In this document: one piece after another, positions 8,829 to 17,349 of the stretch
Numbering within the stretch: the stretch's first letter is position 1
How the letters are laid out: the number at the start of each line of letters is the position of its first letter
Origin: Nocardia brasiliensis NBRC 14402
GTDB lineage: Bacteria > Actinomycetota > Actinomycetes > Mycobacteriales > Mycobacteriaceae
Reading direction: 5' to 3'
DNA length: 64,000 nt
NCBI RefSeq assembly: GCF_000308475.2
Contig: NZ_BAFT02000026.1
Coordinates: forward strand, 1-64,000
Notes under the pieces: model-generated
Database searches by the model: none
What the model was told of the DNA's origin: nothing
The model's input: only the letters and a program-made list of their open reading frames with translations
Position numbers and translations under genes: made by a program

Positions 8829-9472
8829 GACGCGTCGCCCAGTTCGATGTCCTGTTCGGACAGCGCCGCGGTCAAGGCCGCCATATGGCCCGGCAACGGA
8901 ATGCCCACCAGCCGAATGGTTCCGCTGTCCACGTGCACGCCGAGTTCCCGGCGTTGCGCGGCATAACTCGTGAAGTCCGGTCCGAGGTAGCGTTCGCGGC
9001 CGAGGTCTGTCAGCACGTGTACATGCTGGTTCGACGAGCCGCGCAGCGGCTCGCACCCCGCTTTCGCGGCGACGAACGGCTCGCTCACCAGGACGTCGAC
9101 GGCGTCGAACACCCACCCGCATTTCGCGCGCAACCATTTCGCCGAGCGACCGGAGAACAGCAGGACGTCTAGCGGCGCACCGGTTTCGGCGTCCCGGCGC
9201 TCGATTCCGGCCAAGAGGGCACGCAATGGCTCGGGTTGGTCGGTGGGTTCGCCGCCGGAAATGGTCACGCCGTCCAGCGGTCCCGGAGTGTGCCGCAACC
9301 ACTCGAGGACCCGCCGCACGTCGCAGCGCGTCGCTTCGTCGGATGGCCAGGTATCGCGGGCGAGGCAGCCACGACAGCCGATCGTGCAGCCTTGGAACCA
9401 GACACCCGCGCGGGTGCCGAAGCCCAGATTGCGCACCGGATAGTGCAAGCGTGACAACAACATCGATGTCAT
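8816..9472 (-). CDS. Radical-SAM 4Fe-4S protein, NrdG/activase-like
   Basis: Short radical-SAM protein of 218 aa. The cluster motif is C29-x3-C33-x2-C36 (QGCTIGCRGC), and the SAM-binding motif TISGGEP lies near residue 70. The size and the spacing within TRAGVWFQGCTIGC resemble the single-cluster anaerobic ribonucleotide reductase activase/organizing proteins. No ribonucleotide reductase or known target is nearby. Its ATG overlaps the AAA+ stop (ATGA), tying it to the ATPase. The substrate is unknown; a cassette protein is the obvious guess. Confidence 0.82.
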   Translation of the reverse strand: MTSMLLSRLHYPVRNLGFGTRAGVWFQGCTIGCRGCLARDTWPSDEATRCDVRRVLEWLRHTPGPLDGVTISGGEPTDQPEPLRALLAGIERRDAETGAPLDVLLFSGRSAKWLRAKCGWVFDAVDVLVSEPFVAAKAGCEPLRGSSNQHVHVLTDLGRERYLGPDFTSYAAQRRELGVHVDSGTIRLVGIPLPGHMAALTAALSEQDIELGDASWLI

Positions 9473-11307
9473 CCCAGGGTCACCGTCCATCCGTCGTCCG
9501 ACTCGGCAAGGTCCGTCACCGTCGCCGCGTCGGTACCGGGCGGCAGGTCGAACAGCGCCCGCGCGAGCGGATTGACCAGCAGCGCCTCCACCGCGGCGGC
9601 CACCCCGCCACCGCCGAAGTCGAGCCGGGTCAGCGCCGCGGCCAGCAGCTGCTTGCGGACCGCGTCCTCGACCGTCACCGTGATGCCGGTGGTGGCGTGC
9701 ACCCGGTCGATGACATTCGAGACGAACTGCGGAACCAGCTGCGCGGCGGTCTCGTCGGAGATGAAATCGAAGATCACCACGTCGTCGCCGATCCGGCGCA
9801 GCAACTCCGGCCGGCCGATCTCTTTGGTGAGGTAGTCGGCGATCGCCGCTCGGATGGTCGATTCGACCGTGGTGTACGGCGTGCCACGGGCCACGATCGG
9901 CACCCGCTGCCCGGTCGAATCCGTCCGGTACACACCGAGATTCGAGGTGAACACGATGAGCGTCTCGGAGAAATACACGGTCGACCCGCTGCCATCGGTC
10001 AGCCTGCCGTCGCCCAGGATCTGCAGGAACTTGTCCAGAATCCGCGGCGCCGCCTTTTCGATCTCGTCGAACAGGATCAGCCGGAAAGGCTGCTGGCGCA
10101 CCGCGTTCGTCAGTTCGCCGCCGGCGCTGTGCCCGGTGTATCCCGGTGGCGCGCCGATCAGCCTGGCCTCGGTGTGCTCGGCGGAGAACTCGCTCATATC
10201 GAACCGGACGAACGCGTCGGCGCGGCCGAAGACGAGTTCGGCGATCGACTTGGCCAATTCGGTCTTGCCGACTCCGGTCGGTCCGGCGAAGAACAGCACG
10301 CCTTGCGGGCGGGTGCCGCTGCCCGCCGTGTGGGCGCCGGTCAGTCCCATCGCCGAGCGGATCAGGATGTCGACCGACTTGCGGACGGCGACCGGCTGGC
10401 CGAGCACCTTCGCGCCGAGCAGTTTGGTGCCCATCCGGATCCGCTGCTTGAGCGCGGCGTCCTGCCAAGGGTTTTCGGGTATGCCGACGCGGAAGGTGCG
10501 GATGGCGTCCTCGATCCGCTCGGCCGGGATCCGCCGATCGATGGCCAGGCGGTTGATCTCCTTGATCGAGCGCAGTGTCAAACCACTGGTCTGCCCGGCG
10601 TAGCTGTCGACGACGGCCTGGTACTGCACCGAATCCCGCACGGGCGCTTCCGGAAGCGACGAGAGGAGCAGCGAGACCACCGCGCGCCGTTGCGCGAGCC
10701 CGGCCGCCGGAATGGAGACCACGCGGGCGAGCTGGCCGCTGATCATCCAGTGCGGCAGGTCGTTTTCCCGGTCCAGCAGCCAGAAGACCGTGTTGTACAG
10801 CGATGTCCGGTGCGGTCCCGGCACGGTGCGCCGGGGCGCGCCGGTCATCAGCCGCTCCGCGGTGATGAAGACGCGGTGCAGTTCCGCACTGCCCAGATCC
10901 GCTGCGGGCACCAGCCGGGAGGCCGAGTCGATGATCAGGCAGCAGGGGCGTTCGGAGAGCACGACATCGTGCAACACCCGGCGCAGCAGCGGTAGCGGAT
11001 CGGTCGGTGTCCGGGAATTCGACGAGGCGGCGGCGCCGACGATCGCGGCGGCCACGCCGCCGTCGTCCATCATGACGCGCGCGCCGTCCACTGGATCGAG
11101 TGCGATCACCGACCGATGTCCCGCCTCCGCCAGCACGCTGCGCAGCGCCTCCGGCACGCTGACCAGCCTGGTCGGCGTGCCGTCGGGACCGGGCAGCAGC
11201 ACCAGATCGCGCAGCGCGCCGGTGACCATGATCTGCGGGTTCGCGGCCAGGGCCACATCGATCTCACGCAGCCAGGACGGTAGCGCCTCGACCCCGGGGG
11301 AATTCAT
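9469..11307 (-). CDS. ClpB-like AAA+ ATPase with degenerate N-terminal domain
   Basis: A 612-aa ATPase. Residues 1-270 look like a P-loop domain that has lost its Walker A but keeps a Walker-B-like CCLIIDSAS (122-130). Residues about 290-600 are a ClpB/ClpV second-ring module: entry VLGQPVAVRKSVD, Walker A GPTGVGKT (342-349), aromatic pore loop GYTG (389-392), Walker B LILFDEIEK (410-418) and sensor-1 IVFTSN. An active hexameric unfoldase or remodeller is expected. It is coupled by ATGA overlaps to the genes on both sides. Association with kinase, PP2C and FHA recalls how type VI secretion pairs ClpV with PpkA/PppA/Fha, but no secretion structural gene is present. Confidence 0.87.
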   Translation of the reverse strand: MNSPGVEALPSWLREIDVALAANPQIMVTGALRDLVLLPGPDGTPTRLVSVPEALRSVLAEAGHRSVIALDPVDGARVMMDDGGVAAAIVGAAASSNSRTPTDPLPLLRRVLHDVVLSERPCCLIIDSASRLVPAADLGSAELHRVFITAERLMTGAPRRTVPGPHRTSLYNTVFWLLDRENDLPHWMISGQLARVVSIPAAGLAQRRAVVSLLLSSLPEAPVRDSVQYQAVVDSYAGQTSGLTLRSIKEINRLAIDRRIPAERIEDAIRTFRVGIPENPWQDAALKQRIRMGTKLLGAKVLGQPVAVRKSVDILIRSAMGLTGAHTAGSGTRPQGVLFFAGPTGVGKTELAKSIAELVFGRADAFVRFDMSEFSAEHTEARLIGAPPGYTGHSAGGELTNAVRQQPFRLILFDEIEKAAPRILDKFLQILGDGRLTDGSGSTVYFSETLIVFTSNLGVYRTDSTGQRVPIVARGTPYTTVESTIRAAIADYLTKEIGRPELLRRIGDDVVIFDFISDETAAQLVPQFVSNVIDRVHATTGITVTVEDAVRKQLLAAALTRLDFGGGGVAAAVEALLVNPLARALFDLPPGTDAATVTDLAESDDGWTVTLG

Positions 11308-12404
11308 TGTTCGGCACTCCGTTCCACGGCGGATCGGCGGACGGTCGCCGTCGCTGCAGGCACGACCTCGACGGCGGCCAGTCCCGCCCCCGATTGCCGG
11401 AATCGGTCGGGTACGACGCCGTGGGCGCGTAGCCGATCCGGCAGCGCGCGCAGGTCGGCACAGATCTCGGCTTGCGCGGGCAACGTGACTTGCTGGGGCT
11501 CCGCGCCGGTGTGCACGGTGCGAATGTCGATCTCCCCGTCGACGATCCGCGCCCGCACGCCCAACGTCGCCGATCCGGGCGCGCTGAGCACGATCGATCC
11601 GGCGGTGTCCATGGCGACGGGCGTGACCGCGTAACCGAGGTCAGTCAGCGCCTGCTGTACCGCGTCGAGTACGAATCGGCGCTCGCGCGTGGCGTCTTCG
11701 AGTGCGATCCGTGCAGCGACGAGTGTGCGGGCCTGTTCCAGCTCGGCCGTCGGGTCGAGCCCACGGTCGAGCCGGTCTTCGGCGCTGTCCAGTAGCCCGG
11801 AGACGGTGCTCGCGTCGGCCAGTTCTGTTGCGGCGGTGCGCAGTTCCGCAAGTTGCTCGCGGTCGGCCATTGTTCTGCGGGTTGCCGCGTTCGCGGCGGC
11901 GATACGCGAATCGAGGTCGCTGAGCAGCATTTCGGCCCGCGTTGGGTCGGTGCATCGGAGCACGTCCGCGCCCGCCCGCGACAGCTCGGGTGCCGGGGCG
12001 AGCAGCGTGGTGAGCAGCCGTTCGACACGGGCGGACAGTCGAGGGCGGGTGGGCGTATCCGGCTCGGCTCGCTCGATTTCCGGCTCCACGGGCTGAGTTC
12101 GAGCCAAGTCGGCGAGCGCTGCCGCCACGTCACGGCCGATCTGGTCGGCCCGCTGCCGGGTCTGTGCCTGCTGGATCGCGGGTTCCGCCGCGACGAGGGC
12201 GGACTCCCATTGTTCGCACGCCGCGTTGATCTCCGCGGACGTCGTGTACCGGCCGGTGGGTGCTTGCGGCGCGGGAAGGCCGACCGCGGTGCACCGTTCG
12301 GACACCCGGGCGGCGCGCGCGCCGAGCACGCGCAGCCGCCGCTGCGCCTGCGCGCACAGGATGTGTTCGGGCACCACCTGATAGCGGATGGCGGCACTGC
12401 TCAT
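11304..12404 (-). CDS. Unrecognised helical protein, 366 aa
   Basis: No family recognised. It is rich in Ala, Arg, Glu and Leu. Long helical stretches (for example RAEMLLSDLDSRIAAANAATRRT and following) suggest a coiled-coil middle of about 200 residues. The last 100 residues have a beta-rich character (SIVLSAPGSATLGVRARIVDGEIDIRT). No signal peptide, membrane segment or catalytic motif is seen. It starts three bases after the membrane-protein gene and overlaps the AAA+ gene by ATGA, so it is probably an adaptor or partner of the ATPase. Confidence 0.75.
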   Translation of the reverse strand: MSSAAIRYQVVPEHILCAQAQRRLRVLGARAARVSERCTAVGLPAPQAPTGRYTTSAEINAACEQWESALVAAEPAIQQAQTRQRADQIGRDVAAALADLARTQPVEPEIERAEPDTPTRPRLSARVERLLTTLLAPAPELSRAGADVLRCTDPTRAEMLLSDLDSRIAAANAATRRTMADREQLAELRTAATELADASTVSGLLDSAEDRLDRGLDPTAELEQARTLVAARIALEDATRERRFVLDAVQQALTDLGYAVTPVAMDTAGSIVLSAPGSATLGVRARIVDGEIDIRTVHTGAEPQQVTLPAQAEICADLRALPDRLRAHGVVPDRFRQSGAGLAAVEVVPAATATVRRSAVERSAEQ

Positions 12405-12407
12405 CGG

Positions 12408-12980
12408 CTACCCGCTCGCTCGCGTGCCACGGTAGATCCCGTAGGCCAGGTGCCCCACCACGGCGAACGCCGACGGTAGCCACCAGGCCCCGGCCCCCGC
12501 GCCGCTGAGCGCCTGCAAGACGAAGAGCACCGCGCCCGCGGCGAAACCCCATGTGGCGAACGGAGATACGACCTCCTGACCGACCGGATACGGGAACTGG
12601 AACGCGAGCACCGAGAGGGCGGCCACGGCGCTCAGGAGTGCGATCGACACGTACAGCCAGAGGGAGCCGAAATCGCCGAATGAGACCCTGCGAACGTCGT
12701 AGGCTGCGAACCACACCGTCTCGGCGATGTGCTCGCTGAACGCGGCCGCCATGGCCCCGAACGCGGAGACCAGGAACGCCGTGATCACCGCCCGGATCGC
12801 GAGCCGACCGGCCCTGATCAGGACGCGGCGGCGCAGGTCCCCGGCGTGACGCTGCCGGGCTCGCAACTGCTCGGTGACCCGCGCGGCACGGCGCTGCTGT
12901 TCGGCCGTCGCCTCGTCCCGTGCGGTATCGGCTGCGGCGTCCACCAGCAGGACGAGCGCGAGCATTCGATTCGACAGCAT
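12408..12980 (-). CDS. Small multi-pass membrane protein
   Basis: About 190 aa with no recognised family. A charged Arg/Glu/Gln stretch (residues 15-55, AADTARDEATAEQQRRAARV) is followed by hydrophobic segments around LAIRAVITAFLVSAFGAMAAAF, LWLYVSIALLSAVAALSVLAF, TWGFAAGAVLFVLQAL and WLPSAFAVVGHLAYGIY, giving four predicted membrane helices. The start is uncertain: ATG at 12980 is chosen, but an in-frame TTG at 13091 would leave only 9 bases to the CHAT gene; neither has a clear ribosome-binding site. It is the only clear membrane protein in the cassette and could anchor the complex or be a target of the protease. Confidence 0.68.
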   Translation of the reverse strand: MLSNRMLALVLLVDAAADTARDEATAEQQRRAARVTEQLRARQRHAGDLRRRVLIRAGRLAIRAVITAFLVSAFGAMAAAFSEHIAETVWFAAYDVRRVSFGDFGSLWLYVSIALLSAVAALSVLAFQFPYPVGQEVVSPFATWGFAAGAVLFVLQALSGAGAGAWWLPSAFAVVGHLAYGIYRGTRASG

Positions 12981-13100
12981 GGAAACGGCTAACCGTGCGG
13001 GGGAGTGGTGCGCGAGTACTGCATGGCTCGGCCTTTCGTCGGCGGCGAACGGTCGCCACGGGGCGTTGCCGTCGATTCTCCCGCTGCGCAAGGGGCGTCG

Positions 13101-14570
13101 TCAGTCGTGCGATCGACCGACAGCGGCGTCGTGCGCCTGGCTCGGCTCCGCGGGTTCGCGCGCGGGCGCGACGGTACTGGTGAGTGCCGCCCAGACGATC
13201 GGCGAACAGGACGCCGCACCGGTGTCGCGCCAGGCGCGCAACTGGTCACGCTGCCAACGCGTCAGTGCGGCAACGGGATCGGGGCCGTTGTGCGCGTCGT
13301 CGACGCGCAGTGCGAGTTCCGTGGTCGGGCGTCGCGTGGGCGGCAGACCGAGACAGGCGCGGAAGGCGGCATCGGTGGGCAGCACCCAGCGGGTGGTGGT
13401 GACCAATTCCGCGCCCGCGTCCAGTGCGGCCATGATCAAACCGAAGGTCTCGGCGGACCGGAAGTCGACGCCGCCTTCGCACGCGATGATCGCGACCCGG
13501 CTCGGCATCGGCCAGATCTCGTGGCCGAACTGCGGGCGGGTCGCCCCGTAGCGGGCCCACACCTCGGGGTCGTCGGAACGGGTTGTGCCCAAGAGGAAAT
13601 CGAGTGCGCAGAGCGGGAGATGCGCGCCGCGTGTGTCACCGGGGGCGCCGCCCCGCGGCGTGGCCAGGCCCCATACCCCGCCCGGCTCATCGGGCGGTCC
13701 GACGACATCACCGAGATGGATTGCCGCGGAACCCGGTTCGTTCGGCTTCGCCGAGACATGGCCGAAGTACAGGAATCTGGAGCAACCCTTGATCAGTGCC
13801 GCACTGAGTTGCACCCGGGTGACTTCGCCCTGCACCGGCACCAGGGCAGGCACAGGTCGCGGGGCGCGGTCCTGCCCGCGGCGGCGGTGCGTATCACGGC
13901 CGGGCGTGCGGCGCTCGCGCACGGCCCGGCCCCCGAACGCGCCCAGCGCACCGAGGTCGTCCGGGTGGCGGAAGACGTTGTGCAGCGCGGGTTGCGCGCT
14001 GGTGGGCAAGATGGGGTCGATCACGTGCAGTGGCGGCAGCTGCCGCTGCTGTGCCCACGGCACCGGCGGCCTGCTGCGGGCGACATGCAGCGTCGCGGGC
14101 GGGTCGTAGACGATCTCCGCGATATCCAGCAGCCGCCGGTCACCGTCGAGCACGAGCAGTTCCCACGGCACCTGGGCGAGCCGGGCACTCGGAGCGACCC
14201 TGATCCGGATGCGCCGACCGCCGGCGTATCCGGCCAGCCGGGTGCGCACATCGCGAGGTAGCAGCGCGTCGGCGAGGCGCGTCGACAGATCGTGTTCGGT
14301 GGCATGCGCGGCGAAGGCGCCGACGGTGAGCGCACGCCGCACGGCCTCGGGCTCGGACTCTTGCCGAGCCTCGCTGCCGTTCCCCGTCGCGAGCGGGCGC
14401 GGGTGTGGCAGTGCGTCTTCCAGGGTGCCGAGGACCCTTTCCCGTTGTCGTGCATCGAGTCGGCAGACGGTGGGCGTGCGCGTCGCGTCCAACCAGGTCC
14501 ACGACAGGTAGGTGTCGCCCGCATCGGCGGCGCGTACGAGCAGTTCGATCTCCGCGGCCGGGTCGTTCAC
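13101..14570 (-). CDS. CHAT-domain caspase-like protease
   Basis: A 489-aa protein with a CHAT peptidase domain of clan CD. Residues about 130-137 (LAQVPWEL) match the conserved entry strand of CHAT domains. The catalytic dyad candidates are His271 in RFLYFGHVSA and Cys364 in VAIIACEGG. These are followed by the typical TFGLIMAALDAGAELVTTTRWVLP segment. Both residues are present, so an active protease is expected. In other systems CHAT proteases are activated by TPR or STAND partners (for example TPR-CHAT with Cas7-11), and a large TPR protein is encoded three genes upstream. It is coupled by ATGA to the 487-aa gene upstream. Confidence 0.85.
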   Translation of the reverse strand: MNDPAAEIELLVRAADAGDTYLSWTWLDATRTPTVCRLDARQRERVLGTLEDALPHPRPLATGNGSEARQESEPEAVRRALTVGAFAAHATEHDLSTRLADALLPRDVRTRLAGYAGGRRIRIRVAPSARLAQVPWELLVLDGDRRLLDIAEIVYDPPATLHVARSRPPVPWAQQRQLPPLHVIDPILPTSAQPALHNVFRHPDDLGALGAFGGRAVRERRTPGRDTHRRRGQDRAPRPVPALVPVQGEVTRVQLSAALIKGCSRFLYFGHVSAKPNEPGSAAIHLGDVVGPPDEPGGVWGLATPRGGAPGDTRGAHLPLCALDFLLGTTRSDDPEVWARYGATRPQFGHEIWPMPSRVAIIACEGGVDFRSAETFGLIMAALDAGAELVTTTRWVLPTDAAFRACLGLPPTRRPTTELALRVDDAHNGPDPVAALTRWQRDQLRAWRDTGAASCSPIVWAALTSTVAPAREPAEPSQAHDAAVGRSHD

Positions 14571-16030
14571 GCGTGCCCGTCCTGCGGATCGTCGGCCGGA
14601 ACCTGCTCGGCCAGTAGCGGTTCGGTCCCGGGCGCGAGAGGCAGCGCTCTGCCTTCCAGTGTCGAGATATAGCCATCGATGGCATCGAGGCGTGCGTCGA
14701 GCTGGTCACCGAGCAGTTCGTCGTCCGAAGAGATGCGCGCGGCCAGTACTTCCAGCCGATCCAGCGCGTTGTTGGTCAGCGATCTGGCGCGTACGAGCAG
14801 ACCCTCGGCGCGTCCCCGCAGTTGTTCCTGTACCGCGTCCGGCGCGTCGGGATCGGTGGCCGCGGCCGCCGCGACGGCCCCGCGGTGGGTGGACCACGCG
14901 TCGATCATCAGACGGTCGATCGAGCGCAACGCGCGCCCGGTGGGCGTGCAGCGCAGGACGCCCGGCCCCAGGTCCGCCGAGAAGACACCGAAGACAGGGG
15001 CGTCGCCGTGTCGTCGGTGAAATTTGAGTTCGGCCACCAGCATTCGTTCCCGCACCTGCATCGTGGCGGTGCACAGCAGTCGGCCGCTGTGCCCGTCGGC
15101 GGCATACGCGCGCAGGACCCCCGCCTCGCGGCACAGCGGGTCCACCTGATCCGCGAGGGGCGCGTGCACGCGGACCGTCTCGTGGCCCCCGTCTCCGGTG
15201 CGCGTCGTGGTCCGCACCCGGATCTCCGGTTCGCGCGATCCGGACCAGCCCAGGATTCGCGCGGGCACCGCGAGCAGATCCACTTCCGCCGGCGACTGCG
15301 CCGGTGTCACGTCGGGCTCGGTGCCGCCGCCCAAGGTGAATGCCGGAGCTGAATCACCGCTTCGCGCAAGCCATTCGAGCAATGGACCCAGTCGCCGCGC
15401 CGCATCGATGGTTTGTCGGCGCGCGAGCCGTTCGGCGATCGCGGTCACATCCGTGCCGACATCGATACCCGCGGCCGCTCGTTCGCACTGCTGCGCAACG
15501 TCGTTGAGGGTGGCCGCGGCGGCCGCGGTGAGTTCGCCTGCCAGGCTCGCGGTGGCGAGCGCGTCGAGCACCGGCGCGGCCCAGCCCAGCGTGGCTGCCG
15601 CCAGCGCCGTATCGCCGACGCCTTGATCGGCCGCGGCGGCATCGAGCAGCAGCGCTCCCTCGTGCAGCGGTGCCGGAAACCGTTGCGACACAGCGGCTAC
15701 CAGCGCGCGGCGGGTCCATGCCGGACCGAGCCGCAACGGGGTGTCCGCGGCGGCGCCGATCCCGGCGCGGACCTGCGCGACGAGCGCGGTCACGTCCTCC
15801 GTGCAGGCGGTAGCGAGCGGGGCCGGATCCGCCTGTGCGGCAACGGACCAGGCGAGGACCGTCCCCGGGGCGGCGGCGTCCACCGTCACGGACACGCCGG
15901 GCCCGACCGCGACCGTGACCTCGGCGACCGCCGCCACCGAGGTGGACCGCCACACCGCGGGCGGTGGTCCGAGCGGTATCGGGACGCCGCCGACACGGAT
16001 CGTCGGGGGTGGTCTGTCCGGTCCGGTCAT
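14567..16030 (-). CDS. Unrecognised 487-aa cassette protein
   Basis: No family recognised. The N-terminal third has alternating beta-like stretches (TSVAAVAEVTVAVGPGVSVTVDAA). The middle is Ala-rich helical (about residues 120-220). The C-terminus is helical and acidic (RSLTNNALDRLEVLAARIS, then QLDARLDAIDGYISTLEGRALPL), possibly a coiled coil. No membrane segment or catalytic motif is apparent. The ATG at 16030 overlaps the stop of the 440-aa gene (ATGA); upstream in-frame codons lie inside that gene and look like shadow sequence. Confidence 0.72.
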   Translation of the reverse strand: MTGPDRPPPTIRVGGVPIPLGPPPAVWRSTSVAAVAEVTVAVGPGVSVTVDAAAPGTVLAWSVAAQADPAPLATACTEDVTALVAQVRAGIGAAADTPLRLGPAWTRRALVAAVSQRFPAPLHEGALLLDAAAADQGVGDTALAAATLGWAAPVLDALATASLAGELTAAAAATLNDVAQQCERAAAGIDVGTDVTAIAERLARRQTIDAARRLGPLLEWLARSGDSAPAFTLGGGTEPDVTPAQSPAEVDLLAVPARILGWSGSREPEIRVRTTTRTGDGGHETVRVHAPLADQVDPLCREAGVLRAYAADGHSGRLLCTATMQVRERMLVAELKFHRRHGDAPVFGVFSADLGPGVLRCTPTGRALRSIDRLMIDAWSTHRGAVAAAAATDPDAPDAVQEQLRGRAEGLLVRARSLTNNALDRLEVLAARISSDDELLGDQLDARLDAIDGYISTLEGRALPLAPGTEPLLAEQVPADDPQDGHA

Positions 16031-17349
16031 GCCCCGTCCCTCGACTGTTCGACCGCCCACCGGACGGCATGCAGGAGCACATCCGCGGCGGCGGCGGGGT
16101 CCATTGCCAGCGCGTGATCCGGGCGTTGCGGTGCCCAGGCCGCGGCGCACCAGGCGGTGAGTGCGGCGGTGTCACCGATCAGGAGTTCGGCTTCGAGGCC
16201 GGGCAGTCCCAGCAGCCGCAGCACGAGGTCGTACTCCGCCGCCGCACCGATACCGAGCGGGATCTCGGCACGGTGCCGGACCAGATACGTCCGCAGCGCA
16301 ATGAGCAATTCGTCCCGGGCCGTGCCGTGATCGGCCGTGTCCGCGGCCGCATGATCGTCGAACTGCCCGTGTGACTTCATTTTCGCCTCGCCGCGCAGGA
16401 GCCAGCCCAGGCGCGCGTAGAACATGCGCCGAGCATCCTCGTCGGTCATGGCGCAGCCGCGGCGGATCGCCCGCAGCAGCGCGCGGTGGGTGCGTGCCCT
16501 GGCCTCGGTCAGGTGTTCCGACCGGCGTTCGAGGTGGACGGGCGGTGGTACGCCGGCCAGGGTGTGCCGCCGGATCGCCGCGACGACATCCTCGTACTCC
16601 CCGTCGACGAACCGGAGCAGGTCCTCGGTGCGCGCCGACGCCTGCGGTGCGGTAGGCAGATCCCGGTCGTACTCCGCGATGAGGCGGTCGGCACTGTCGA
16701 TCAGCTGTGCGATGAGCGGTTCGACCGCGTCGAACGGCAGCCCGAAGCGATCGGCGACGGCGACATGGTCACGGTCGAGCATTCGCGCTTGATCCAGTAC
16801 GCCGTCGGCGAAGGCGAGGACCGCCGACTGCCGGTGCGCGGCACGGTGTTCGACGGCGTCCGCGGCGACCTGCGTCACGAACGACGTGGCCACCTGTTCG
16901 GTGCCGAGCACGCCGGGTTCCGCGGCGGAGCCACGCACGAGGCGGAGGTGGACCGCGGTGCAGGCCGTCGAGCGGGCTTGTTCCCGGAAAGGATCGCGCA
17001 GCTTGTTCGGAATTCCGGCCGGACGCAGCGCCCAGGTCGCGTAGTAGTACGAGACGACGTAGCGCGCGAGCGGATCGGCGAAGTCGCCGTACAGGTTTCG
17101 GACGCGCCGCCACCCGGTCAACTCGCTCGTCGGTGGCGCACCCGCGCAGGCGGTGGCCGCTCGGCCGTAGCGGCGTGCGACCCAGGCGGGTTTCGACAGA
17201 TCCAGCGACCAGGCGTTCACCTGATGGGTCAAGCACTTTCGGTCCACGGGGACCCGCGCGGCCGATGCGCGCACCCAACGGTCTACGAAGGCACGCCGCG
17301 TGTCGAATTCGTCGGTTTCGGTGGTGGTTGCGGGCAATTCGGCTACCAC
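16027..17349 (-). CDS. Unrecognised 440-aa cassette protein
   Basis: No family recognised. Predominantly helical, with many His and Arg residues and a recognisable core around YGDFADPLARYVVSYYYATWALRP and EYEDVVAAIRRHTLAGVPP. The start is set at GTG 17349, which has a strong GGGAGG site and overlaps the TPR gene stop by 7 bases; the longer open frame upstream is antisense-like Arg-rich sequence inside the TPR gene. It may be a helical scaffold or a highly diverged regulatory domain. Confidence 0.72.
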   Translation of the reverse strand: MVAELPATTTETDEFDTRRAFVDRWVRASAARVPVDRKCLTHQVNAWSLDLSKPAWVARRYGRAATACAGAPPTSELTGWRRVRNLYGDFADPLARYVVSYYYATWALRPAGIPNKLRDPFREQARSTACTAVHLRLVRGSAAEPGVLGTEQVATSFVTQVAADAVEHRAAHRQSAVLAFADGVLDQARMLDRDHVAVADRFGLPFDAVEPLIAQLIDSADRLIAEYDRDLPTAPQASARTEDLLRFVDGEYEDVVAAIRRHTLAGVPPPVHLERRSEHLTEARARTHRALLRAIRRGCAMTDEDARRMFYARLGWLLRGEAKMKSHGQFDDHAAADTADHGTARDELLIALRTYLVRHRAEIPLGIGAAAEYDLVLRLLGLPGLEAELLIGDTAALTAWCAAAWAPQRPDHALAMDPAAAADVLLHAVRWAVEQSRDGA

